Below, one piece after another: positions 1-7,188 of a stretch of DNA of 33,428 nucleotides; the first letter of the stretch is position 1; each line of letters begins with the position of its first letter. The position numbers and the translations under genes were made by a program. The DNA is from Prevotella sp. (lineage in GTDB: Bacteria; Bacteroidota; Bacteroidia; Bacteroidales; Bacteroidaceae). The notes beneath the pieces were generated by a model, which saw nothing but the letters and a program-made list of their open reading frames with translations, was not told where the DNA came from and did not search any database. The stretch lies in contig JAEEZP010000304.1 in the NCBI GenBank assembly GCA_016291915.1, positions 1 through 33,428 on the forward strand, read 5' to 3'.

Positions 1-933
1 GGTGTCTAACCCTTTACGATGCTGCCAACGGGCGATGGAGTGGGCCGCACGACGTATCTTTCCTTTCATCTTTTGTTTTGTGGCTTCGGAAATGTCGATG
101 GATCTGTCCAGACATTTGAATCCCAGAAAGTCGAAAGGCTCATCAGGAGCATAGATTCTTTCTTTGATAGGGTTGATCTCGAGTCGGTACTTTGACAGAT
201 AGTTTAGCAATGTGGTTTTATAAGACATCAACGTCTCGTAATCCGGAGCAAAGAGGATAATGTCATCAGAATATCGTGCATAGAGAATACCGGCATCAGC
301 GAAATAGCGATCCACTTCCATCAGATAGACATCGGCTAAAAAAGGAGCGGTAGGGGTGCCTGCCATCACTCCCTTCTGTCTGTGAATGATCTTCCCGTCA
401 ACAAGGGTTCGATCATCGGTAAGTATCCGTTCAAAGAAGGAAAACAGTGTAGGATCATCCGATAACAGTTCTTTAAGAATGGGGAGTAGGATGGGGATGG
501 ATATGGAATTGAAGTAATCGTGGATATCCGTCTTATACGCCCACATCCTTTTTCCCCGCAGGATCTTACGAAGTGAGAAGATTGCATCGGATGCCTTCAT
601 TCCACGGCGGAAGGAATAACAATTAGGGGCAAAGTGACTGTCATAGCGATACAACAGATGGGAGATGAGTTTGAGAACCCGTGTCTCATCGGGTGGATAA
701 CAGTAAACAATCCGTTTCTTACCCGTCCCCATCTTATTCAGACGGATGCATTCCGGTATGTCGGGCTTTTCCTGGGTCAGAAAAGCACGTGCCGTAGGAA
801 GATATTGCTCTTCTGCCACGAAAGCATCGGCATACTTGAATAACGGCCAAGTAAACCTGCCCTTCATCAGACGATGAGCAAGGAATTCCTCCCACACCGC
901 TTGGTTCTCTAATTGACTGAGGATGTCTTCCAT
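1..933 (-). CDS. Stand-alone reverse transcriptase, C-terminus cut by left window edge
   Basis: The minus strand is open from an ATG at 933 to the window edge, giving 311 codons without a stop. It reads as an RNA-directed DNA polymerase. Seen directly: motif A KTDIHDYFNSI (catalytic Asp about residue 136); GVMAGTPTAPFLADVYL in the QG-motif region; YARYSDDIILFA with the catalytic YSDD at residues 221-224; and FDFLGF in the following motif. An upstream NCYSFRRG block also fits the fingers of group II-like and 'unknown group' RTs. No IVS-binding or HNH part is visible before the edge. The diversity-generating-retroelement signature (IGNLTSQ-like) is absent and I see no retron VTG motif. By elimination it is likely a group-II-like or UG/DRT-type RT, some of which act in phage defence; the class is an inference. 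It lies downstream of a 175-aa gene and a structured spacer. Confidence 0.9.
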   Translation of the reverse strand, partial: MEDILSQLENQAVWEEFLAHRLMKGRFTWPLFKYADAFVAEEQYLPTARAFLTQEKPDIPECIRLNKMGTGKKRIVYCYPPDETRVLKLISHLLYRYDSHFAPNCYSFRRGMKASDAIFSLRKILRGKRMWAYKTDIHDYFNSISIPILLPILKELLSDDPTLFSFFERILTDDRTLVDGKIIHRQKGVMAGTPTAPFLADVYLMEVDRYFADAGILYARYSDDIILFAPDYETLMSYKTTLLNYLSKYRLEINPIKERIYAPDEPFDFLGFKCLDRSIDISEATKQKMKGKIRRAAHSIARWQHRKGLDT

Positions 934-1086
934 GTTGGTAAAGGAAAAAGGGGAAAGATTTTGAATCCGCAAAATTGCGGATCACGGGAAGGGTACACAG
1001 CCCGGTCGCCTGCAAGACCGTTTAAGGACTATGCTGCCTCCATCGCAGGCGCAAACGCTGTTGCATCCCCTTCTTCCTGAATAAAA
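934..1086 (-). ncRNA. Structured spacer upstream of the RT, candidate RT-associated RNA
   Basis: This is the 153-nt gap between the 175-aa gene and the RT start. It contains several inverted repeats. ATCCGCAA/TTGCGGAT with a 2-nt loop is at 965-982. CGGG/CCCG closes 985-1004. CGGTC/GACCG with an 8-nt loop is at 1003-1020. CGCCTGC/GCAGGCG pairs 1007-1013 with 1045-1051 and competes with the previous stem. Such density is unusual for an operonic spacer. Several defence RTs and all retrons use an RNA encoded just upstream of the RT, so a template or cofactor RNA is plausible. A transcription attenuator or a translational regulator of the RT is the alternative. The RNA assignment is inference. 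Confidence 0.35.
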
Positions 1087-1614
1087 CTACATAAACTTCT
1101 TGAGGCGGCTCACCACATAGCTCCGTTCATTTGGCATCTGTGTGTAGAAATTGATGTAAGGCAGTCCGCATTTCTTGGCATACATCCTGGCAATCAGATA
1201 CTTGACATTGGAATCATGACTATGACCAGAACCCAGCATCACAACAGCCTTAGGTGATGCACCCTCATAAAGCACGAAGGTATATGGCTGGCCCCACTCA
1301 GCCTTGTAAACCTGACGCGGGCGGGTGGTGTACAACTGGAATTCATCTGCCACAAATCCTGCTATCTCTGTCACGGGAACATTTTCACGGATAGCTAATG
1401 CGGGATATTCGCACTGCAGAATCTCCCTGAAATAGGTCTTCCATTCCGCTGCTGTTCTCTCGGGTACTTCGTCAGAGTATGACTGCTGGGGAGCAGCCTC
1501 TCTGATTGTTGGGCGTGTCTTTTCAGACACAGCATTATTGATGGCTGCTTCCACTTCTGAGATGGCTTTTCCAGCCACGGCTTTAAGAATATTCGATAAA
1601 AGTCCCATAAGCAT
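1087..1614 (-). CDS. Hypothetical 175-aa protein in the RT operon
   Basis: I do not recognise a named family. The first 30 residues (MLMGLLSNILKAVAGK...) look like an amphipathic helix rather than a cleavable signal. A low-complexity linker follows (about residues 30-52). The C-terminal two thirds form a compact alpha/beta domain with a strand (YTFVLYEG), a second strand (KAVVMLGSG), a helix with a lysine (NVKYLIARMYAKKCG) and a strand (LPYINFY). It ends in NERSYVVSRLKKFM. That order recalls PD-(D/E)XK nuclease-like folds such as DUF2726, but the acidic catalytic residues are not evident, so any such relation would be distant or inactive. Start: ATG 1614 or ATG 1608, both close to a good upstream promoter. 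It is probably cotranscribed with the RT and could be its accessory or effector protein. Confidence 0.75.
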   Translation of the reverse strand: MLMGLLSNILKAVAGKAISEVEAAINNAVSEKTRPTIREAAPQQSYSDEVPERTAAEWKTYFREILQCEYPALAIRENVPVTEIAGFVADEFQLYTTRPRQVYKAEWGQPYTFVLYEGASPKAVVMLGSGHSHDSNVKYLIARMYAKKCGLPYINFYTQMPNERSYVVSRLKKFM

Positions 1615-1640
1615 TTTTATTAAAAGGTTTATATCATCTG

Positions 1641-1673
1641 CAAATATAATGAAAAGAAATGAAAAGCCTCAAG
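1641..1673 (-). promoter_or_regulatory. Predicted promoter of the 175-aa gene/RT unit
   Basis: Read on the minus strand, TATATTTG (1648-1641) matches the Bacteroidetes -7 element TAnnTTTG. CTTG (1673-1670), one mismatch from TTTG, lies 21 nt further upstream as a -33 element. Transcription would start near 1634, giving a leader of about 20 nt before the ATG at 1614. No other convincing promoter was seen before the RT, which supports one transcript through the structured spacer. Confidence 0.5.
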
Positions 1674-1753
1674 AATAATTAAAAATTATTTACTTTGGAC
1701 AATAGCGAAAACTAAAATAGGGATAAAATAAGTGGTTTTATTAATTTTGTTAG

Positions 1754-1761
1754 TATATTTG
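1754..1761 (+). promoter_or_regulatory. Predicted -7 element (TATATTTG) of the DUF6056 gene
   Basis: TATATTTG matches the Bacteroidetes TAnnTTTG consensus. No clear TTTG sits 19-21 nt upstream. The box ends 5 nt before the annotated ATG at 1767, so the transcript would be almost leaderless, or translation starts at the internal ATG at 1809, which is preceded by GGAAGAAG. Confidence 0.4.
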
Positions 1762-1766
1762 CACAG

Positions 1767-3311
1767 ATGATGGTACGTGTACAACTTTCTGAGTTATGGA
1801 AGAAGCCTATGATAATGCTTCTTCTCCTGTTCGTAATATATACAGTGTCCTTTTATATAATGGACAGTTATGCTATCTCCAACATTGATGACTGGAGATA
1901 TGCATTCTTTTGCGAGCCTGAAGGAGAAAACTATCTATCGGTTTTTAAGGACGGTTTCACCAGAGAGCCGATAACATCCTTTACGGATGCTGTAAAATCA
2001 CAGGAACATGACTATTTTAAGACTAATGGTCGCTTTATCACTCACACACTGACACAATACTTTTGTGGGACATGCTCCATGAAACAGTTTGTCATCATTA
2101 ATACACTTGTATTTGCAATCTTTGTCTTGTGTGTCATCAAGCTGACAAGGCCAAAACAGTTAAATATAAGTAGTCTGCTAATTATACTGATGGGTATCTG
2201 GCTGCTTATCCCATTCAAAGGCATCACTTTTATGGGGAATATCTCACTCAGTATCAACTATCTATGGGCGGCAGCTTTTAATCTGCTCTTTATCATACTC
2301 TATCAACATATATTCAATCGACAGTGCTCCCTCTGGTGGTTGGTATTTATTCTACCATTTGCAATTATCACAGGTTCATTACAAGAGAGTTTTTCTATAG
2401 GTATCTGTGGTGCCTTGTGCTTTCATGCTCTTATCCACTACAAACGTCTCCGTTTTTTTGAAATAGCTATCCTATGTGCTTATGTGATTGGTTCTATGAT
2501 ATGTATTCTTTCACCTGCCAATTTCAATAGAGCTGATGATATTGGAGGATTTGGTTTTCATTTAGGTGGTATCTTTGGACTATTTGCTTCACCCGTTATG
2601 TGGTTGTTTTTAATAACGCTCATCTTTCTTGCCAAAAGAAAGGCTCTCCTTAGCTATTTCCTGAATGATTCCATGATGCTATCAGCAGCCATCATTACCA
2701 TCCTTTTTGTTCTTTTTGTGGCATATAATGGACGACATCAACTGATGTCTGTCAACATATTCATGTTTATCTTCGTTTGTAAGACATGGTTCTCTCTCTG
2801 TAAACAACGAAGGATTTTTCAAGCCGCTGCCATAATGCTTACCATTATATTCCTACTCACATGGTATCCTATATTACATGCCCGAAAGACTTATTATGAC
2901 GCCTATCAACAACTCGTCAAGAGATGTTATGAAAGTCAAGATGGTTATGTTAACGGTCATGATTTTGAATACCTCTCAGCAAAATACTTCAGAAATCTTT
3001 TCCTCAATTACAATTATGTCGGGACATTTACTTTTTTGGATTGGGGACTTCATGATCGTGATTTGTCACTATGGATGACGAAAGGGAAAAACAATACACT
3101 TGTAACTGCTATACTGCCAAATGATAAATCCCTTATTGTAAAGGACTGCAACAAGGAAAACGAGATACAGCCCAATCTGTTCAGAATATCAGATGGCCCT
3201 TTACTGTATTATGTGTTGAAATCATCTGTTTTCGTGGAACCGGAAAGTATTAAGGTCCGTATTCAGGCACCTTCAAAATATATTATTCTCCCGGATGAAA
3301 AGAAAGAGTAA
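1767..3311 (+). CDS. DUF6056 family polytopic membrane protein
   Basis: This 514-residue protein has about ten to eleven hydrophobic segments. The first is at about residues 16-36. A short extracytoplasmic loop carrying SNIDDWRYAFF follows, then a region with KSQEHDYF and NGRFITH. The early DDW loop and the NGRF block are typical of DUF6056, a family near surface-polysaccharide genes with the layout of lipid-linked-sugar (GT-C-like) glycosyltransferases. The enzymatic role is not established. The C-terminal 130 residues after the last helix are soluble and probably outside the membrane. The gene is AT-rich and converges on the polysaccharide operon, so modification of a surface glycan is a reasonable inference. 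The start may instead be Met15 (ATG 1809). The stop overlaps the start of a 48-codon ORF. Confidence 0.8.
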   Translation: MMVRVQLSELWKKPMIMLLLLFVIYTVSFYIMDSYAISNIDDWRYAFFCEPEGENYLSVFKDGFTREPITSFTDAVKSQEHDYFKTNGRFITHTLTQYFCGTCSMKQFVIINTLVFAIFVLCVIKLTRPKQLNISSLLIILMGIWLLIPFKGITFMGNISLSINYLWAAAFNLLFIILYQHIFNRQCSLWWLVFILPFAIITGSLQESFSIGICGALCFHALIHYKRLRFFEIAILCAYVIGSMICILSPANFNRADDIGGFGFHLGGIFGLFASPVMWLFLITLIFLAKRKALLSYFLNDSMMLSAAIITILFVLFVAYNGRHQLMSVNIFMFIFVCKTWFSLCKQRRIFQAAAIMLTIIFLLTWYPILHARKTYYDAYQQLVKRCYESQDGYVNGHDFEYLSAKYFRNLFLNYNYVGTFTFLDWGLHDRDLSLWMTKGKNNTLVTAILPNDKSLIVKDCNKENEIQPNLFRISDGPLLYYVLKSSVFVEPESIKVRIQAPSKYIILPDEKKE

Positions 3312-3441
3312 CACCCAGATGATGTGTTTGAGTTTAATCACTATTATTACTATCTTATCATTAATCCTTGGAGAAATTTCATGGTGTTATCGGTCATTTC
3401 TGAATCAGGAGAGTAACATCCATAGTGTTTTTGCTTTTTAA
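3295..3441 (+). CDS. Possible small single-pass membrane protein (48 aa)
   Basis: An ATG at 3295, inside the last codons of the DUF6056 gene in another frame, opens 48 codons ending at TAA 3439-3441. The product begins MKRKSNTQ and continues with a run of about 18 hydrophobic residues (MMCLSLITIITILSLILG). A short polar tail follows. A basic N-terminus plus one hydrophobic helix is the usual design of small membrane proteins or uncleaved signal anchors. The 17-nt overlap suggests translational coupling with the upstream gene. Length and lack of recognisable family keep confidence modest. Its stop lies 6 nt from the convergent end of the polysaccharide operon. Confidence 0.4.
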   Translation: MKRKSNTQMMCLSLITIITILSLILGEISWCYRSFLNQESNIHSVFAF

Positions 3442-3447
3442 TCATTA

Positions 3448-4017
3448 TCAGAAGATCTTTCCGAAAACGATGTTGATGAATGTTTTGGTGAGAATCTTGA
3501 TGTCGAGCCACCATGAACGATGCTCTAAGTAATACAGGTCCAGTTCCAGTCGGCGCAGCATCTTCTCCAACGTATCTGTATAGCCGTTATAAAGCGTGGC
3601 GTATGAGGTTACCCCCGGTCGTATCTGATAAAGATACACATAACGCGGATCACGCTCCATAATCTGTTTGATGTAATACTCCCGTTCTGGTCTTGGACCG
3701 ATAAAAGACATATCCCCTTTCAGTACATTCCACAATTGCGGCAACTCATCTAAGTGATGATCACGTAGGAACCTGCCAATCTTCGTCAGTCGTGGGTCAT
3801 TGTCAATCTGCCGCAGTTCGATGCCATTCTCTTCTGCATTCGTCTTCATGCTGCGGAACTTATAGATATAAAAAGGTTTACCTCCTTTCCCGATCCGTTC
3901 TTGCTTATAAATAGCCGGACCTCCCGTTAACCTGATGGCCAGATAGCATATCAGCATTAATGGAGAGAAGATGACCAGGCATATGATTGATAATATGATA
4001 TCAAAAGCACGTTTCAT
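3448..4017 (-). CDS. Bacterial sugar transferase (monotopic phosphoglycosyltransferase, PglC/WcaJ type)
   Basis: This enzyme transfers a sugar-1-phosphate from a UDP-sugar to undecaprenyl phosphate at the cytoplasmic face of the membrane, the first step of lipid-linked glycan assembly. The 189 residues correspond to the catalytic core alone, as in PglC, without the extra helices of WcaJ. Seen: an N-terminal membrane hairpin (about residues 4-30), then KQERIGKGGKPF, YKFRSM, the active-site DELPQLWNVLKGDMSF (Asp-Glu pair) and IGPRPE. The ATG overlaps the stop of the preceding WecA-like gene in ATGA, which indicates coupling. It is the last gene of the operon. Sugar specificity cannot be read from the sequence. 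Confidence 0.94.
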   Translation of the reverse strand: MKRAFDIILSIICLVIFSPLMLICYLAIRLTGGPAIYKQERIGKGGKPFYIYKFRSMKTNAEENGIELRQIDNDPRLTKIGRFLRDHHLDELPQLWNVLKGDMSFIGPRPEREYYIKQIMERDPRYVYLYQIRPGVTSYATLYNGYTDTLEKMLRRLELDLYYLEHRSWWLDIKILTKTFINIVFGKIF

Positions 4018-5096
4018 GTGGCGTGACGGATCTTGAGATTAATAATGTAATTAACCACACAGTAGAGAGCAATGTCGATAATGACAATGACGGTCTGTGG
4101 CAGGACGGAGAATAACAAGTAATTAAGAACAATATAACATACTGCTAGTAAGAGTATGCTGATAAGTGCCTGATGCTGTGACAATCCTGCACGCATCAGT
4201 TTGTGGTGAATATGGTTTTTGTCGGCATTGAAAAGAGGTTGGTGATGACGCATACGGTGTAATGTTACCCTTACTACATCCGCCAATGGTATGAAGAGTA
4301 ATGTCAGTGGTACGATGATAGCTTCTTGGCGAGTGGGCCATACGGCGGTATTGTCCATAGCACATTTTACAGCGAAGAATCCTAATATATAACCGAGGGA
4401 AAGACTACCGGAGTCACCCATGAAAATTTTTGTATTGATTTCTGGCTTCCCGAATATATTGAAATAACCGAAAGCTACCAATACCCCCATCATACCTGCA
4501 GCAAGGATACAATAGGTATTTAGGAATACTTCATAGTGTAGGAAATATAACATGAAACCTGCAAGTGCGAGGAGTGACAGACAGGTCGCCAGTCCATCGA
4601 TGCCGTCAATAAGATTGATGGCATTGTCTATAGTGACGATAAGGAATATTGTTAATGGGAAACCGATATAATACGGTATCTCATGTATTCCGAAGAGTCC
4701 GTAGAAATTATTGATATATAATCCTGCTAAAGGGAAAAGAAAGCCGGTGATTATCTGAATAGTGAATTTCGTCTTAGCTCCTAAACCAATCAAGTCGTCG
4801 ACAATACCGGTAGCATAAATCAATACCAGTCCGCATAAGAAACCGAAACTCCACAGATTGATGGAAACGGTATCCTCCTCGGTGATAGAAAGGATCACTA
4901 AGATAGCCGCAAAGGCAGTCAACATGCTGGGTAAGAAGGTGATACCTCCCATCCGTGGCGTGGCATTTTTGTGTACCTTTCGCTCATTGGGGATATCGTA
5001 AAGTCTCCGACGTTTACAGAAGTCAAGAATCATCGGTGTGAACACAAGTCCACAGATTAAACTTAATAAAAATGCACCGAGTAAATATATAGTCAT
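4014..5096 (-). CDS. WecA/MraY-family UDP-sugar:undecaprenyl-phosphate sugar-1-phosphate transferase
   Basis: A 360-residue polytopic protein with about eleven hydrophobic segments. Family landmarks: PNERKVH with PRMGG in the first cytoplasmic loop; IVDDLIGL; DNAINLIDGIDGLA (the Mg-binding Asp/Asn cluster); FMGDSGSLSLG; and the late histidine loop KNHIHHKLMRAG. This is the polytopic phosphoglycosyltransferase superfamily. Outside cell-wall clusters, members usually transfer GlcNAc-1-P or a related HexNAc-1-P to undecaprenyl phosphate to start O-antigen, teichoic acid or capsule. There is a 97-nt gap to the upstream GT2 gene and a 4-nt overlap with the downstream transferase. Having two initiating enzymes side by side is unusual. 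Confidence 0.93.
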   Translation of the reverse strand: MTIYLLGAFLLSLICGLVFTPMILDFCKRRRLYDIPNERKVHKNATPRMGGITFLPSMLTAFAAILVILSITEEDTVSINLWSFGFLCGLVLIYATGIVDDLIGLGAKTKFTIQIITGFLFPLAGLYINNFYGLFGIHEIPYYIGFPLTIFLIVTIDNAINLIDGIDGLATCLSLLALAGFMLYFLHYEVFLNTYCILAAGMMGVLVAFGYFNIFGKPEINTKIFMGDSGSLSLGYILGFFAVKCAMDNTAVWPTRQEAIIVPLTLLFIPLADVVRVTLHRMRHHQPLFNADKNHIHHKLMRAGLSQHQALISILLLAVCYIVLNYLLFSVLPQTVIVIIDIALYCVVNYIINLKIRHAT

Positions 5097-5193
5097 AAAC
5101 TGTAGTCTGCCAATACCATATTATTAACTGACAAACATGGTTATTATTGTGCTGGTTTATTGAAATTTTATGCAGTGGTATGAGCTAATAATA

Positions 5194-5955
5194 CTACCAC
5201 CATTTAAATTCAAAAACCTTAGCAAAATATTTCACACATATAAAGATGAAATTAGTGTACATCCCATTTCTCCTGCAAGCTATCACATCCTCTTTTGATA
5301 TCTGCAACCTACTTCGGATATTGCGGGTGCTGATCCCCCCTATACGCATGGTTACGAAATCAAGATTGATATATTTAGCACGAATCTTATACTTGTAAAA
5401 CAGGCGAACCATCATGTCATAGTCAGCAGCAATCTTATAATCAAGAGCGTATAATCCATAGTTTTCATACACGCTTCTCTTAGCATAAAAAGAAGGATGA
5501 GCCGGCATAAAACCGAACCTCAGTAGCCAGGGACGGAAGATGGCTGATGAATAGTAACGAACACATTTGTCCGGCTTACCATCATGTATGAAATGTACGT
5601 CTCCATAAAGGGCATCTATCCTATTATCTTCCTGAAATTCATAGACAACCCTTTCTAGTATATTATCTGAAGAGTAGTAGTCATCTGAGTTAAGTATCCC
5701 GACGATATCCCCTGTAGCCATACAGATACCTTTGTTCATGGCATCATAAGTTCCCTTGTCAGTCTCTGATATCCATCGCATCTTTCCTTTGAATAACGGC
5801 TCGTATTCCTTTATGATGTTCATGGAATCATCTGTAGAAAGACCATCTACGACAATTAATTCGAAATTGTCGTATGTCTGTCGAAGAATACTCTCAAGCG
5901 TGTCTCCAAGTGTCTTCGCACTGTTAAATGACGCGGTGATGATGGATACTTTCAT
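5194..5955 (-). CDS. Family 2 glycosyltransferase
   Basis: A 253-residue GT-A enzyme. It opens with MKVSIITASFNSAKTLGDTL and the QTYDNFELIVVDGLSTDDS block that binds the nucleotide. DKGTYDAMNKG and GILNSDDYY follow, the last being the DxD-type metal site. Residues KIAADYDMMVRLF match the acceptor-side ED-like motif of WcaA-type enzymes. No membrane segment is evident, so it acts at the inner face of the membrane on the undecaprenyl-linked intermediate. The start lies 3 nt after the upstream GT4 stop. Donor and linkage are unknown. Confidence 0.92.
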   Translation of the reverse strand: MKVSIITASFNSAKTLGDTLESILRQTYDNFELIVVDGLSTDDSMNIIKEYEPLFKGKMRWISETDKGTYDAMNKGICMATGDIVGILNSDDYYSSDNILERVVYEFQEDNRIDALYGDVHFIHDGKPDKCVRYYSSAIFRPWLLRFGFMPAHPSFYAKRSVYENYGLYALDYKIAADYDMMVRLFYKYKIRAKYINLDFVTMRIGGISTRNIRSRLQISKEDVIACRRNGMYTNFIFICVKYFAKVFEFKWW

Positions 5956-5958
5956 CTT

Positions 5959-7188
5959 TTATTCAGTTTGTTTGTCTATGAGCATTCGATAAAGGTTAAG
6001 ATAATCCATATACCGGTCCTGCTCATTGAAATGTGACAGGGCATAGTCGCGGCAGATAGTTAGGTACCTGTTTTTATCCGCACTACATATCTGTCGGATG
6101 GCCGTACATACTTGTTGCAGATCTCCTTGGTTAACAACAAATCCGTTACTGTCGGTGATACATTCGGAACAACCGCCAGTATTGTAGGTTACTACAGGTG
6201 TTCCACAGGCTAAAGCCTCAATATTGGTTGTGGGGAAGGTATCTTCCCAAGTAAGGTTGAGAAACACATCTGCCATACTATATAACGAGGCAAGCTCACG
6301 AATATTGTCTGTTCGTTCAATACCAATAATCCCTTCAGGTAGAGCTTTAAGCTGTTTCTTATTCACTCCTACCATGATGATTGCGTATTTCTCTGGAAGT
6401 GATTTCCTTAGCGAGATGAAATCGTCAAATCCTTTGTTCTTATACCATTTTGAGGCTACTCCAAGTACAACCTTTTTCCCTTGGGGAATTTGATATTTTG
6501 TTCTTACTGATGGGTTGGTTTCCTGTGGACAGAATATGGAAACGTCGATGCCATTGTAAATATGCCTCACAGGATAATATTTCAGGAAAGAAACGGATAC
6601 ATTCTCTTCTAACCATTTGCTGACAGGGATAATAGTCATGTTTCCCACCGAGAGGAAGGTACTTTTCTTCTTGATGAAATTTCTTGCAGACTGATCCATC
6701 CACCAACTCTTGGGATAGGTATGTGTCAACGGACAATTACGACAACTCGTCTGCCATTTTTCACAAGCCTTTGTCATGAAATGAGCACAGTGACCTGTAA
6801 ATGACCAACAGTCATGAAGGGTCCATACTACGGGAGTTCCTGATTCTGCTAAGTATTGAAACAAGATGGGGTAGTTCAGATAGTAACCATGGATGTTGTG
6901 AAGATGGATAATGTCAGGGGATAGCTGACGGATATACTCTACCAACTGGCGTGTAACCCTTTTTGAGCCCAATCCGTGGCTGTCAAAAAGACGGGTCAAT
7001 GCTACATGTCCATATTCATCTGCCATGTTACCAATATGATAAAGATGTGACACACTGGCATTTGCGTATCTACCGTATGCAATATAACTATCCCATCCCT
7101 GACTTATGGCCAGTTTGCCTATACCCTCTGCGATTTTCCCGTGGGAACCCCAGTTTGCTGTGATATTGATTTGCAGTAGTTTGGACAT
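5959..7188 (-). CDS. Family 4 glycosyltransferase
   Basis: A 409-residue GT-B enzyme. The N-terminal domain starts with LLQINITANWGSHGKIAEGI. It carries DIIHLHNIHGYYLNYP and VVWTLHDCWSFTGHCAHF, typical of WcaL/colanic-acid-type transferases. A cysteine cluster follows (KACEKWQTSCRNCPL), often present in this subfamily. The C-terminal donor domain has VLGVASKWYKNKGF, MADVFLNLTWED and TTNIEALACGTPVVTYNTGG. Its ATG shares one base with the stop of the upstream deacetylase (TGATG), so expression is coupled. It probably adds an internal sugar of the repeat unit. Confidence 0.92.
   Translation of the reverse strand: MSKLLQINITANWGSHGKIAEGIGKLAISQGWDSYIAYGRYANASVSHLYHIGNMADEYGHVALTRLFDSHGLGSKRVTRQLVEYIRQLSPDIIHLHNIHGYYLNYPILFQYLAESGTPVVWTLHDCWSFTGHCAHFMTKACEKWQTSCRNCPLTHTYPKSWWMDQSARNFIKKKSTFLSVGNMTIIPVSKWLEENVSVSFLKYYPVRHIYNGIDVSIFCPQETNPSVRTKYQIPQGKKVVLGVASKWYKNKGFDDFISLRKSLPEKYAIIMVGVNKKQLKALPEGIIGIERTDNIRELASLYSMADVFLNLTWEDTFPTTNIEALACGTPVVTYNTGGCSECITDSNGFVVNQGDLQQVCTAIRQICSADKNRYLTICRDYALSHFNEQDRYMDYLNLYRMLIDKQTE

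Noticed and set aside
734-1015. A 93-codon minus-strand ORF overlapping the RT start
   Set aside because: It lies in another frame of the RT gene and the structured spacer. Its composition is not protein-like.
1-1086. Diversity-generating retroelement
   Set aside because: The RT lacks the IGNLTSQ-type motif, and I saw no template/variable repeat pair or Avd-like gene in the window.
1-1086. Mobile group II intron
   Set aside because: No intron domain V/VI-like hairpin or boundary motif is visible beside the RT. The part to the left is outside the window, so this is a provisional rejection.
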